The notes beneath the pieces were generated by a model that did not search any database, was not told the origin of the DNA, and saw only the letters and a program-made list of their open reading frames with translations. Source: Diphasiastrum complanatum (lineage: Eukaryota > Streptophyta > Lycopodiopsida > Lycopodiales > Lycopodiaceae). From it: 64,000 nt of DNA. Within the stretch, counting starts at the first letter, position 1; each line of letters opens with the position of its first letter. The stretch lies in assembly GCA_029204225.1 (NCBI GenBank), contig CM055096.1:36247073-36311072 (forward strand), given 5' to 3'. The position numbers and the translations under genes are program-made. Shown here in pieces: positions 1-11,191 of this stretch.

Positions 1-1
1 A

Positions 2-448
2 CAGGATGAGGCACAGGATGATCCAGAGGATGGTGCACATGATGAGTCCCAGAGCCCAGAGCATTTGTATTCGGATGCCCAGCTGGACGACTTGATTGCA
101 GAGTTGGATTCAGAGGCCCAGCAGATGTCGAGCGTCAGGGCGCCCCCATCCTCTCTAGCCAGCATGCCCTACACAGAGTCTCAGCCAAAGCAGCTACACG
201 AGGTGCCTGCAGTTCCTCCAGTTCCTCAGAGGGTGTACGTGCGCTGCACGGCACCTCCAGTGCCACTGATGTCGTTGAGGCCTGCAGCCCCTCCATCGCC
301 ATCCACTTCTGCAGCACCAGGTCGCCATGGCAGGTCACCATCTGTGCCCAGGTTTTCTCTTGCCGCGCCCACATCCACAGTGGCTCCTCCAGTGGCAGCA
401 CCCACCGAAAAAAAGAAGCCTTTCAAAAAATCAAAAAACGTTAGATAA
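2..448 (+). CDS. Proline-rich C-terminal end of an unidentified ORF (starts before the window)
   Basis: The reading frame is open from the left edge, so the ATG or acceptor is outside the window and any internal start is arbitrary. The visible 148 or so residues have three parts: an acidic stretch rich in Asp, Glu and Gln, a middle rich in Pro, Ala and Ser, and a strongly basic Lys/Arg tail just before the stop. No domain or catalytic motif is recognised. The composition fits the disordered end of a nuclear or transposon-encoded protein, or a last exon of a host gene. The stretch is clearly GC-richer than the AT-rich DNA that follows it, which favours real coding sequence over chance. Confidence 0.4.
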   Translation, partial: QDEAQDDPEDGAHDESQSPEHLYSDAQLDDLIAELDSEAQQMSSVRAPPSSLASMPYTESQPKQLHEVPAVPPVPQRVYVRCTAPPVPLMSLRPAAPPSPSTSAAPGRHGRSPSVPRFSLAAPTSTVAPPVAAPTEKKKPFKKSKNVR

Positions 449-2897
449 GTTTGAAATTTTAAATGAAACGTTTGTGATGTGTTTGGAACTCCAACATTTC
501 AAACATATGCTGGTATCATTGGATACAAATCAGCAAATTTAAATCTCTCAATATACTTGTCAAACAAAATACTTATTCCAAGTAGGATCTCAAATGACCA
601 GCAATAAACACTGGGTATAGATCAAATTATAAGGACCCAGCATGCTAGAAATATCAGCTATTTGTCAAATGCTTAAAAAAAGTGGAGAGACTTATCGATA
701 AAGACTAGTTGTCAAGGCGGAAGCAGATTGCGGAAATATAACAGGTGGTTTGCAAAAACAATTCAAAACACAAATTGCGCATTGCTGGAGCAGCAGCCAT
801 ATCAAAGAGAAATAAAAGCTCATTTGCATAAGGCAATTTAAATAGGAGATTGTACATTGCTGGCGGCAGCAGGTGTATCAAGAAAAAAACCTTTCAATTT
901 TCACACGGTAGAAGACGATTTCAGCGTAGATCCTGGCTGATTTCTTTCTAGCTCCTCAACTATGGTAGATAAATCTTGGCATCTTAACAATAACTTATTG
1001 GCAATTCCCTCTCACTTAGTAATAGATTGACTGTCTTATTTCATGCAGCAGTAAATCAACAAAAAGAGACTTTTCTCCCCTCCTGGCTGCAACGGTAGAC
1101 AACTCTTAGCAGCAATCTAAAGTTCTCTTTACATTCTCAGAGCCTTTAAAGCTTGCCCTTTAAGTGAATGAAGTGAAAGTGACGGGACTTTCGTTGTCGT
1201 CGCAGTATTTGGTTATCTTGAGTACATAATTGTGTATGTTATGTAATTTACATAGTATATGGTATAATCACCGTCCTGTATAATTTCTTTTGATTGGCAT
1301 ACTATATACCTTGTTGATTATCACTCTTTTTCATTGAATTATAAGGTTAGAGTCGTAAAATATCCATATTTTATACTATACTGCTATGTTTTTGTATTTG
1401 GTGCAACTCTGCTCCAGTAAATACTTGGAGAAATATCCCCAAGTTCCATTAGGATGCAGGCCAGCCTTGTAGAAGCTGCAATTCAGTAAGGGTTTTGAAA
1501 GTCAGCAAAATATGGTTTTTCGTGCTAGCTTACAAGAAAGGTTTTACTTATTTTCACCAGCATTAAGGTAACAAGAATTTTCCATGATTTTTAAGTATCT
1601 TCTTATGATGGTTGACTTCAAGATGTTGATAGACACAATCACTAGAGATGATTGAGACCATTTCGTGGTTCTGATAGAATTTCTAACCCGCAGCTTAAGT
1701 GGCATCCAGTTAGTATGAATTGGCATTGTCTCCTCTCATCTAGGTAGTATGGCAGTGTGCCTTTGTAGAAAGGCCAGCAAACAGGTCTATTGTTAATTGT
1801 CTTGATATCTTAGCTGGTGATTGGTTTTAATTGACGATGTTCTACGTGACTCTTTTGTGTGGATGTGATGTTAAACCAGGAACTTTTATGTACAGGGAGA
1901 ACAATTCTTTTGGGCTTTTTGGAGGTGGGCTCCAGCCATTGAGGCCATTGGTTAGCTCAATGCTCACATATTTTAGCCAAGAAAAAGGGGTGACAGCTTT
2001 AATGTCAAGTTTCAGACTTTCAATGTGGATATGATCAACTCTTTTGTGTGCAGGAAGAAGGGGGTGACTTGCTGTAAACTCAAATTTTGACTTTTTGGCA
2101 AAGAAACTATTTGATTTTGAACCTTTAGACATGTTGAAGGCTTCCTTCAATCAATTTGACTAGAGGCATTTTTCCATTCAGGTACCAGAAGAAATGGCTG
2201 CTAGGATATATGCCTGCAACTCCCTACGAGGAGGCTTTTCAGTTTGATTAAATGGCAGAGGGATAGCTTCGAAGAAGAAACCTATCTGCTTTTAAAGTAT
2301 TTCATTTTTTGGATATTTGTTTTCATTCTGCAAATGTTTATGAAATTCCTTAGATCAAATATGAAGCTTGGGATTACCTTATGCTTTTGAGAGCTAAGTG
2401 ATTCCATAAGAACGAATAACTTGTGAACTTAGTGTATGGAAGTCAGTCTAATGACATGCAGCCTACCGAATTTGCCTCTGGAGATCAGAGCTCTTGGCAT
2501 AATAATAAATCACTGAACAAGTTTCATTATTCAGCGTTGATAAGTGGCGTTGAATGTGAGCCAGAAATGCAAGAAACCATGATCTGAATATCTAGAAAGA
2601 TGATGGACGAGAGTTGTTATTTTTCTTTCCTAGGCTTAGAAAAGACTAGGTCCCAAAGTACCCAATGACAATAACCTGGTGGAAGTAAACACTTCTTGGC
2701 TGGCTGATTACGTACACATCCATACACTAGGTCCCAAAGTCTTATTATAGTTTAGTGCTTCAATCCATGTTACAATTTAGTGCCTCGTACAATGCTATAA
2801 TCAGATATGTGCATGGATGGAAGAGCCATCTTATTAGAAGGCATCCACATTCTTTCAAAGATTTTAGAGAGCTTCTAGATGCAAAAAATTCCAGTAC
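449..2897. other. No recognisable gene; probably intron or 3' flank of the PP2C gene
   Basis: AT-rich sequence with only short ORFs. I looked on the minus strand for the missing PP2C exons (the GGLCLSRSIGD-type, DGVWD-type and DDTTC-type segments) and did not find them. A short direct repeat (actaggtcccaaagt) occurs near 2648 and 2727. If the PP2C gene is intact, this stretch is part of a long intron. Confidence 0.5.
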
Positions 2898-4064
2898 CTC
2901 GGCACCACCAACGGTACTTAGCCGTCCAACTTCACCTCCGCTTGCGGTAATACGATCCCGTCTGCAAGTGCAAACTTTTTGGAGAGTGAATAGAGAGGAC
3001 CGCTATAACGTATCAAACAGCAATTTGAAGATTAAAGTCAAGCAAACCAACCTATGTCTCCACAGCGAATCAGAAATAAATTACAAACGGTTTTCTAAAG
3101 GGTGACAAATCGCTTGCTCTATAAAACCGTTCAGAGCTGATGAGAAATCTACTTACTCTTCCACATTTACTTCCAGTCTGTGATCAGCAGTGAGTAGGGA
3201 GATTACTCCACCCTGAGAATCCAGAATACAACGAGAATCGCCAACAGATGCTGCCGTTACGGTCCATCCATCAACAACCACAAAGGTGACAGTTGTCCCA
3301 GATGTTTGCTCTGTTTACAGCAGACAACATGAGTATATAAATGGATCAAACACTGAATTCTGGTAGTGAGCTGGCGCTTTCACACATTCATCCTATAAAC
3401 TTCAGATTGACATTTTTTTGGTCTGTTTTCACCTCTTTCCTGAAATTCCTTATCAGTCTTCACAAAACCAGCAACTAGAGCTCGGGGTAGAGCTGTAAGC
3501 CAATCCTCTCTCTTAAGCCCGGCTGGAATCGCACTCAAAACGTCATTGAGTAGGTGATCCCTTGAATATACAGCTGCAGAAGCGCCGTTGTGACCATCAA
3601 ATACCTGTCATGAGAAAATGACGAATATCTTCATCGCTTTCATTGTTGGCTACAATACGACCACTAAGCGAAGCATATGTTTACGGATCAATAGCTCAAA
3701 GAGCTACTACTACATGAGGTTTAGTATCAACCAGTAGTAGTCTCATTGCACATTCAAATATTCAGTTAGCCGTAACAGGTTTGTCAGAGTATGGCATTCA
3801 TACCGCAAAGACACAGAAACTGGAAGAGACGTCGCCAGGTATGCGCTGACAATCCGCTTTAATGAAAGCGAAATCTTCACCTTTCTTAGGCTGAGCTGCT
3901 AAGCCACACCGTATAACAGGCTTTTCAATTTTAGTGCACTTCACCTCTCGGCATAGCAGAGAAGCGAGAGGCACCATCTGTTCGGGCTGCAGTCGAGCGG
4001 AGTGGCCATACCTTTGATCTGACGGTTTGTCTCGTTTAGAATCTGCGGATCTTTGTAAGGCCAT
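2898..4064 (-). CDS. Protein phosphatase 2C, first four coding exons (3' part outside the window)
   Basis: Mg/Mn-dependent Ser/Thr phosphatase of the plant PP2C family. The coding exons on the minus strand are 4064-3804, 3604-3433, 3310-3157 and 2961-2898 (261, 172, 154 and 64 nt). All introns have GT..AG ends and the phases 0, 1, 2 and 0 join without error into 217 codons. Exon 1 begins MALQRSADSKRDK and ends FCVFA. Exon 2 supplies the metal-site motif VFDGHNG and the segment ALPRALVAGFVKTDKEF. Exon 3 supplies TSGTTVTFVVVDGW and ASVGDSRC. Exon 4 supplies RDRITASGGEVGRL. The match is to the small plant clade that I remember as Arabidopsis At1g09160/At1g68410 (about 430 residues). Upstream in-frame ATGs exist at 4082 and 4076; 4064 was chosen from family N-termini. 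After 2898 there is a GTAC donor, but the next exon is not in the window, so the gene has an intron over 2.9 kb or is truncated. Confidence 0.85.
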
Positions 4065-4561
4065 GCTACAAGACATACACACTACTCACATGCCTAAACT
4101 GCAAAACAGCTGCTGCAGAGGGAAAACAGATTCACATTCCACCTAATCCAACCTCTATGCAGGCATCAACGCACTACAAAACCTGAAACTCAAGTATCAA
4201 TTTCATCACAAAATGCTAGATCTAAATTGCAGCACTGAAGAGATACTTAAATCCGAGAAGCACAGAGTAAATGCAGAGTGCAAGGTAGGTTATGTATGGC
4301 CAAAGGAACCTCTGACACAGACAGAGGAGGGTATGGTTGGTTGTGAAAGCTCTAGAAAGCGATCCAGGTTACGGATTAGCAAGCGGATTTGTTTGCCATT
4401 GCTGAAGCAAGCATTTTCGCTTCACTGATGATCTGAAAAACTGATGAATCAGCAGAGAAATGGTTCGGATCAAGCGGCCTTCCTCTGATCCGATCCCTTC
4501 TCTTCGCTCTGCGCGATCTCGCCAGACACAAAGAAACTGAGCAGCGAGCAAAGAGAAAGAA

Positions 4562-4603
<42 letters not shown>

Positions 4604-4620
4604 TGGTCATGAGCCACGTC
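4065..4620 (-). promoter_or_regulatory. Likely 5' leader and promoter-proximal region of the PP2C gene, with a CT-rich tract
   Basis: On the minus strand a pure (CT)17 tract (GA on the plus strand, 4565-4598) lies about 500 bp upstream of the start codon. It is followed by GC-richer sequence and then a possible leader-intron acceptor (tttgcag, around 4103-4109). CT microsatellites near transcription starts are common in plant leaders. The exact transcription start and the leader intron are inference. Confidence 0.35.
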
Positions 4621-4677
4621 AGCATCCCGAAAGCCCTAAAAGCCGTCAATAGACCGGCCCGTGCGCATATCAGGGTC

Positions 4678-4822
4678 CGGCTTCCCGGTGACAACCCTAA
4701 AAGTCGCCATGTCACCGGCAGGTGTCCAGGTGTCCGGTAAAGCCCTAGCAGCCTCTAGATACCGGCAGGTGTCGATAGCTAACAGACCCTAAAATGCCAG
4801 GACGACCGGCAAGTGTCAGTTG
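4678..4822. repeat. Degenerate short repeats with accggcaggtgtc and accctaaaa motifs
   Basis: The words ccggcaggtgtc, accggcaggtgtcgat and accggcaagtgtc recur at roughly 55-bp spacing, alternating with accctaaaa words. This is an old tandem array or a cluster of regulatory words upstream of the PP2C gene. Confidence 0.4.
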
Positions 4823-5157
4823 GACAGGCAAGATTCGTCGAGTTCCAAGTGAAAAAAGCGGCTGAAGGGTTTAGGGTGAGAATAGAATAGAAATGCGGTT
4901 GCATGGGAAGACCACGAGAAGATGATACCCCAATTTTCACAAACCACGTAATGCTCGTGGTCATAGTTCGTTGTGCATTTTGGAGGCACCTCCTCCCACA
5001 GAATTTTCAAGCACATAGTTCCTAATGCTACAATGTGCATAATTCTGGTGTGACAGCTCCATTAGTATCATATTCTGCAGGAATCATGATTTGACAGCTG
5101 GATTACTGGTGCATTATGGAGTAATGTCACCCCTTTGCAATGAGCATTACGCAGGGG

Positions 5158-5268
5158 AAGGCCTGAGCCCTCGGGCCTTCCCTGCAGCTCGGGCCCTGCC
5201 CTCGGGCTCCCGCCCTCGGGCAACGGCCCTTCCAGCAGGGAAGGCTCTCGGGCAGGGCCTTCTCCCCC
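5158..5268. repeat. GC-rich fold-back patch with repeated gccctcggg
   Basis: About 110 bp of very GC-rich DNA stands in AT-rich surroundings. The word gccctcggg or its near copies occurs four times, and parts of the left side (ccttccctgc, gggccctgcc) recur inverted on the right (gcagggaagg, gggcagggcc). ORFs here are composition artefacts. It resembles the GC-rich patch at 21690-21815. Confidence 0.45.
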
Positions 5269-5299
5269 ACCAAATCTGGGCAAGAGAAGGAGCTACTAC

Positions 5300-8226
5300 C
5301 TAAATTCCATTTCCTTCTCTATTTCTTTTGTCACAGTATCAAGCGCAACTGGTTGTCGTTATATGCAACATTTATACAGCCTAAAAAAGTCATTTACGAA
5401 GTTACGCTCCTTCGATGTCACTAAAGAGTGGTCAAGATTCTAGCCTGCACCTTTCCAGTTGAAGTCAACAATTTTATTCATGCACCACCCCATTGCAATA
5501 ATAATTATCCCTGCTTTTATTAAAATGATAGGAAACCCCATGATCAAACAAGAAGATTAAAGTATTTGAAATAATACCGTAGAACTACAACCAAAATGAA
5601 ATAAGCTACCCAATAGCTAAGTAAAGCTTTGAACATTTTCCATTGCAATGAAAAATTTCGTGTTTGGAGCAAAAAAAATTGCAATCATGATTTCCACTAT
5701 AACTTAGTTTGGAGTGCTTTCAACTCAATCTATTCAAAATTGACGGGTTGCCTCCTTTGCTCTATTTGACATTTTTGGAGACTTGTGCTCCCTTGTTAAG
5801 TTTGGTTTGACACAATGCATTTTGTACATAAAATGCTAGTACAATGTAAGTGTTGAGTTGCATGTCAGGTTCAAAAATAAATGGAAGTATGCAAAAAGTC
5901 GAAGTCGATATGTTCTACATGTTTGACTATTAACAAGCTTGTGAGAATATTGTAGAACTCATTAGAGTCTTACAAACTCCAAAATTAGGGACACTTCGAA
6001 TTGAGGAATAAAGTTGTTTATACGGTTGTCCTGTTTCAATAAGTGTATTTGAGACTGGCATCAAAAGCCTTATAAAATCATGTTTTGTCTCTCAACTCAT
6101 GTGATTCAAATAAAATGTGTCATGTGTGGCAATGGGAACTGGCTCAAGCTCAAGTCCCTGTCTATGTGTAGAAAGTAGACATTATAGAGGTTAAAGGCTC
6201 AAAATAATGACTTGGCCTACAATTCGAAATTTTAGATAGCGATGCCATTGCAAAACAATATGGTTGAATTAAAAAAAAATCTTCTTTTCTTTAACACGTC
6301 ACAAAGCACATCACTTGCAATAGCATAATAACATAATTTATGCATGAATGTACAATGTGAGGCCAAACCTAATATGGGAGCACTAGACTCCAAACATCTT
6401 CACAAAGCATTAAGTAGGCTTTGAGCTTGCATCAACGTCACATGGCATGAATCTATGTCTCGTTGTCTAGCTAATCAAAAATAATAATTTGTTTTTTGTA
6501 TTAGATAAAAAATGTAAATGTGCTCATGTAGGTGCATAATGGACATGTTGGAGTTGATGCTCCTTCTTAGCTTGGCCTTATTGTGCAATGTAAAATATAC
6601 ATAGTGCCCATAAATATGTTAATTGAACTAACTCGATTTAAAATTTATAAAGAGAAACAAAATTGATAATCCTCAAAGGAATTGGACTCTCTCATCTTAT
6701 CTAATTAAAATCTAAAATCATATAATGAATATAAATTACTAGCATAGATGTCTACCTGTTTGTTTCGCAATACAAAGTTTGCATAGCAAATTCAAATAAA
6801 TAAAGTCTTGTGACGAACATGGAAATTGTCAATAAGTCGGTCAAAATCACATGATTGGCAACCCTAGCCATCAAATTTCACCAATTGCTCTTAGGGTATG
6901 CCATGGCCTTAGGTCAAACTAGCTATGGAGAGGATACTGTGGTTTTCTCTGTCATTGAGAAGATTTTTCTACGTTAGCTCAACGTTTACTAGCTTTACTC
7001 TATGTTTTCAACTTCATCCCTATAACATAATATAAAACATCAATCTACATGCTCTATCGCTAAGTCTTTCTAGCAACACCCATTGTGTAATAATGTGTTA
7101 AAAACACATCTACATGCTTTATAACCATATTTTTCTGGCAATATCAAGCATAGATATTTGCAAACACTTCATAGATGTTAGCACAACAGAAAAAAATCTG
7201 ATTGCTTCGCATTTTGATTATATTCCATAGAAAGTCATAGAAATAAAATACATAAGTAAAGGTGTGCGCACATATTCCTACAACTTGGAATCTATTGGTA
7301 TGAGTGTGCATCTTTCTAATTTCAAATAAAAGCTTCCTCGTTAAAGTGTATACATATCATGGTCCCCCCCACCCACTCCTCAGCAAAGGTCTTACGTCAA
7401 AGACAAGAGCCTCAAGGCCAAACAAAATTGTGATGCGTATTGAAACTCAATCTAGAAATATGCATATGGGATAAGGATCATGAGACAAAAGCACATTCTA
7501 GGCATTAGACAAATTCTAGACCCAACTTATCCTCGTTCGACTAGTACATAGGGGCAATCAGGAGACTTTGTGTTGTATGCCCATTCTAGAAATTTTCAAA
7601 ACCCAAAATCTAGACCATTCCAAAACTCCAAAGAAAAATTCTCTTACGTTAAGATTACGACTATAAACAGATCATCACCTTTTCTTTTTTGACATAAACC
7701 TAATCGTAAAAGGTTGGTTCAATTTCTTCTGCATACTATTTTATTTGTGACTCTTAGACAAAAGACATTTCCACCTTCACATCTACATGAAGACGATCAT
7801 GAGAGGCCTTCCATGTGTTTACAAAGTCTCTTTGAGCCTGCATTCTAGAAATAGAGGCTTGCTTCAAAAAAATATTGTTCATGCAATAGGCCCTATACCA
7901 CAATCAGGCTTTCAATTTGAGAAGGTAGCTTTGGGTATCTTTTGCTAAGAAAATATACCTTGATATGCTAGTTCATTGTATCCCTTTCCAATGCAAAAGT
8001 GTAGAGTATTTTAAATCCCCAAACCATGTTTAATGACAAGTGTACAAAGAGATTATAGAGAAGTTTGTTTATTAAATTAAGTTTGAGACCTTGTTTATTT
8101 AACGATCTAACTTGAAGGGCAAAAAATAAAGATGGCCTTTGACTTTGTTTGTCTTTGAAAAGCAAACAAGACCTCGAAGGTTGAAGGGTATCATGATCCT
8201 AGAGAGCACTATAATTGAGAAATTGG

Positions 8227-8227
<1 letters not shown>
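5300..8227. other. No gene seen; AT-rich intergenic DNA
   Basis: There is no ORF above 65 codons, no LTR pair and no recognised domain on either strand in nearly 3 kb. It is probably decayed repeat or intergenic sequence. Confidence 0.5.

Positions 8228-8257
<30 letters not shown>
8228..8257. repeat. (TA)15 microsatellite
   Basis: Pure TA repeat ending four bases before the proposed Helitron 5' end. Confidence 0.95.
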
Positions 8258-8258
<1 letters not shown>

Positions 8259-8441
8259 CATCTATATATATTAAAAGGTTAGTGTTCACGGGCAGCAGTG
8301 CTCACGCGTGACGGGCAACGTGAGCCCTGCCCGGGACCCGTTGCTATTCTACAAAGAATAGATAGAAGAAACGGAGGAAGGAAAGAAGAAACGATGGGGG
8401 CGAAGAAAGGGACATGGAGGCAGGAGAGAGACAGAGAGAGA

Positions 8442-9175
8442 GGTGCATCAAACCTTCCCAAGCTACTGGCATCGCTAGACAAAAGAGCTCGAGAGAAGGC
8501 AACGGCACTCTTGGTGGCCTGGCTCTCTGCACAGAAGACACTCACAAACATGGACGCGAAGAAGATATGGAAGGGCTTGCTCTACTACGTTGGGTGCACT
8601 GACAAGGCGGTCCTGTACGCTGCTGACCTCATTGAGAGGCTTGCCTCCCTTTTGCTTCGTTTAGATGTGAAGCTTTCCCTTCAGATTTTTGAAGGATTTT
8701 TGTCCACAATGAGAATGGAATGGGGTGGCATTGATATATTCTGTTGGACAAATTCTATTTATTGATCAGAAAGGTTTTGGTTAATGTGTTCAAAATTTTG
8801 AATAGCCAGAAATGGGATGAGAAGTGGGTGAAGAAGCTCATGGTAGCTATGGCAGAAAGAGGTTTTCTAGCTCGCAATCATTTTCCAAGTCAAAGTGTGA
8901 ATTTGCATCTAGCGGGCTGAGTTGAAATCGTTTGTGCCCATACCCCAGCAAGCTTTTGGTTGTTTGCTTGAACCCTTTTATTCTGCTTTAGTTCAGGCCT
9001 CATATAAGATCCTCCTTGAGAGAGTAAAAGAGAGTGTATTCATGCCTTTGTTGAGGGAGGCCAGCAATGTTCATGGTAGCACAGAGAAAGAGTGTTTGGG
9101 TTCTAAACTGGGTGTTTTAACACTTGGGGAGCCCTTAATAGAGAGGTTTTTTAGCTTGCGGCGTCCTCGATTGTA
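8442..9175 (+). pseudogene. RRP1: Broken, intronless copy of RRP1 (Nop52-family rRNA processing protein)
   Basis: RRP1/Nop52 is a nucleolar protein of pre-60S ribosome assembly. The translation from 8442 starts KLLASLDKRAREKATALL and runs through AWLSAQ, KKIWKGLLYYVG and RLASLLLRLDVKLSL, the order of the Nop52 domain. Near 8740 the frame shifts and continues DKFYLLIRKVLVNVFK and KKLMVAMAERGFL. Near 8910 a second shift leads into LKSFVPIPQQAFGCLLEPFY and LLERVKESVF, matching the later part of the domain. No introns interrupt these segments, so this is a processed or transposon-carried copy. Two frameshifts make it non-functional. The family assignment is from memory of plant RRP1 sequences. 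Confidence 0.65.
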
Positions 9176-9256
9176 GCTCAGGTGAATCGTAAAATCTTGT
9201 ACAAATTGTACGAAGAGAACAACTAAATAACACGATAAAATGAAGAAAACGATAAA

Positions 9257-9415
9257 ATGTTACTTGAGATAGTGAAGAGTTGCATGATACATGGTCCATG
9301 TGGAGTAATGTTCCTAAATTCTCCGTGCATGAAAGATGGGAAATGCACAAAACACTATCCAAGACAGTTTGTTGAGGAGACAATTATAGTGAACGAGTAC
9401 CTTTCCTACGGACAC
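9257..9415 (+). pseudogene. Helitron replicase/helicase gene fragment
   Basis: The translation contains MIHGPCG, NSPCMKDGKCTKHYP and RQFVEET, a hallmark stretch of the Helitron Rep-helicase protein just before the helicase domain. Only about 50 codons remain, and neither the Rep HUH motif nor the helicase motifs are present, so it cannot act alone. It lies on the same strand as the RRP1 copy, about 90 bp after it. Confidence 0.7.
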
Positions 9416-9440
9416 TTATGCGCCCTCCCTAAACAAAACA

Positions 9441-9515
9441 TTTGCCCGCCCAAGTGGGTGGGCAAACTTCGTTTGTGCACGCAGACACACCATCGGTCGC
9501 CCGTCATTGACGGGC
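9441..9515. repeat. Two GC-rich hairpins at the Helitron right end
   Basis: The first pairs tttgcccgccca with tgggtgggcaaa (one G-T wobble). The second pairs gcccgtca with tgacgggc. Each is followed by a similar word (aaacttcgtttg and acacttcgctac), as if two related 3' termini were stacked. Confidence 0.5.
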
Positions 9516-9691
9516 ACACTTCGCTACCGTAAAAAAGGTATTTTAGAGAGAGAATTCACGGCTGCCGTAAAAAATGTAAACCTATGCCACCAAAAATGTC
9601 ATGCTCTACCCGCAAAAAATGTCACCCATTTACAAAAAAAATAAGCTAAATAAGTTTGAACAAAAATGTATATAAATGTGTGCCTTGGTTT

Positions 9692-9696
<5 letters not shown>

Positions 9697-9728
<32 letters not shown>
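9697..9728. repeat. (TG)16 microsatellite
   Basis: Pure TG repeat. Confidence 0.95.
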
Positions 9729-9729
<1 letters not shown>

Positions 9730-10050
9730 ATGCACACGCGCACTAACTATTTGTCATCCTTCACGATGACAAATGTGTGCCCTTCTCACACCCTTCTCAC
9801 CCCTCTCATTATGACCTTTAAAGTCTATGACATATAGTAGGCCCTCCCTCTCTCTCTTCTACCTATCCTATTCTTCAAACCCTATGTGAAACTTTGAAAT
9901 AAATCAAACTTTCAAATACATGAAACTTTTAAATAAATGAAAATATCAAGAAACACATGAAGCTTTCAAAAAAATGAAACTATCAAGATTTGAAGTTTGA
10001 AGTTAATATTGAAAGTGATATTGTCCAATCTGTGAATTTTTTGAGAGGGT

Positions 10051-10190
10051 ATCTTTGAATGTAGGGCCCTCTCCCTATATTCCCTCCCATATCACCTTTC
10101 AAATCTTCACCATCACTCTTTGTTCCCTCTCCAAGCCCCTTCACCCCCTTCAATAAAATTTGAATGTGCGGCCCTCTCCCTGTATTCCCT
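10051..10190. repeat. Short direct duplication
   Basis: Two copies of a roughly 32-bp segment with core gccctctccct and attccct lie at about 10051-10082 and 10159-10190, with a few differences. No gene is seen in 9540-11470. Confidence 0.5.
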
Positions 10191-10212
10191 ATCTCTCTCT
10201 CTTTCATTGCCC

Positions 10213-10236
10213 CACACACACACACACACACACACA
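10213..10236. repeat. (CA)12 microsatellite
   Basis: Pure CA repeat; ORFs across it are artefacts. Confidence 0.95.
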
Positions 10237-11191
10237 TATCTAATTAAGAAATGCTCTCGTGATTTACTTGCTTGTTTCGGTCACTATGATCACAATGAAC
10301 GAAGTGTCTTGAGTTCTTTTGATCAAACTTCGTACAACACTCTAAATGTTAACATTGGAAAAATTCGTGTGAACGGTCTTCTAATCCCCTCGGTATGGTT
10401 GTTGCTACTAATGGGTATGAAGAGTTGAAGTGCCATGAAATGATCATGAATTTACTACTCATTGATGCTCAACTTTCATTAACGAGGTTTCCTTTGAAGT
10501 GTATTGCTTTTTGTTTAAACCTGGTTACACTTCGACTATTTCTAATATAAATGGTATGATGGGTTAGTTATATGACTCGGATTAGACTTGTCTGTTAAAG
10601 TCTATATATACTTATTTGTGGACGGTAATGCCCTGACAATTTGAAATTGATAGTGCAATAAACTTTTTTCTAAGTGGTTACTTAGAAAAAAGGATGGTGT
10701 TCTGATAAGCATTTTGAAAAGGGTAATGGCAGATAGTTTTGAACTCTACTTAACTAGTCTGGATGTAATTGTCTGCTTTAGTCGTACTTTTGTAATTGTT
10801 GACTTTCAAGCACTGATTATACACGGTTAACCTTATAATTTTGTAGCTTTGAGTAAAGCTAAAACAATGTCCGACTTTTTACTCATGATATGGACAAAAT
10901 TAGAGTCACCTAACTTGGCAATGACTACTTGTTGCAACATGGACAACAATTGAGAGTATGTGTAGACACCTATAGTTTCCACAATAATGTTCCTATTCTA
11001 ACACGGTTGTTGTTGTGGATGGATGCAGGTGAGCATATTCTCCTCAACTCGGAGCTTTTGCTGGTTGTTTTGGTTTGGTCAATATGATATGTTTAACTGT
11101 GATGACTCTATACAAATTTGATTTACTTTAATATTCGTATGTTTGGTATTGTGGTGATAATGTGCAGTTTTGTTTAGATTTGTTGAGTTCA

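Larger units (their letters stand above)
8261..9527 (+). mobile_element. Helitron-like element with a captured host gene fragment
   Basis: The left end reads tctatatatattaaaagg directly after an A. This is the form of plant Helitron 5' ends (TC start, insertion between A and T). The right part contains a same-strand piece of a Helitron replicase/helicase protein (about 9257-9415). It closes with two GC-rich hairpins, 9441-9466 and gcccgtcattgacgggc at 9499-9515. The second hairpin is followed 12 nt later by cgctac, close to but not exactly the CTRR terminus expected of Helitrons. The 3' boundary is therefore uncertain. The middle is an intronless RRP1 fragment, which fits the known habit of plant Helitrons of carrying gene pieces. 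Confidence 0.55.

Noticed and set aside
1842-2150. 102-codon minus-strand ORF as the missing PP2C exon
   Set aside because: Its translation has none of the conserved C-terminal PP2C motifs and does not fit the splice phase.
5068-5303. Two opposite ORFs rich in Gly, Pro and Ala
   Set aside because: Caused by the GC-rich fold-back patch; both strands are open only because of base composition.
8279-8551. Minus-strand ORFs of 65-90 codons opposite the RRP1 copy
   Set aside because: They are shadows of the plus-strand RRP1 pseudogene and the GA-rich stretch before it.
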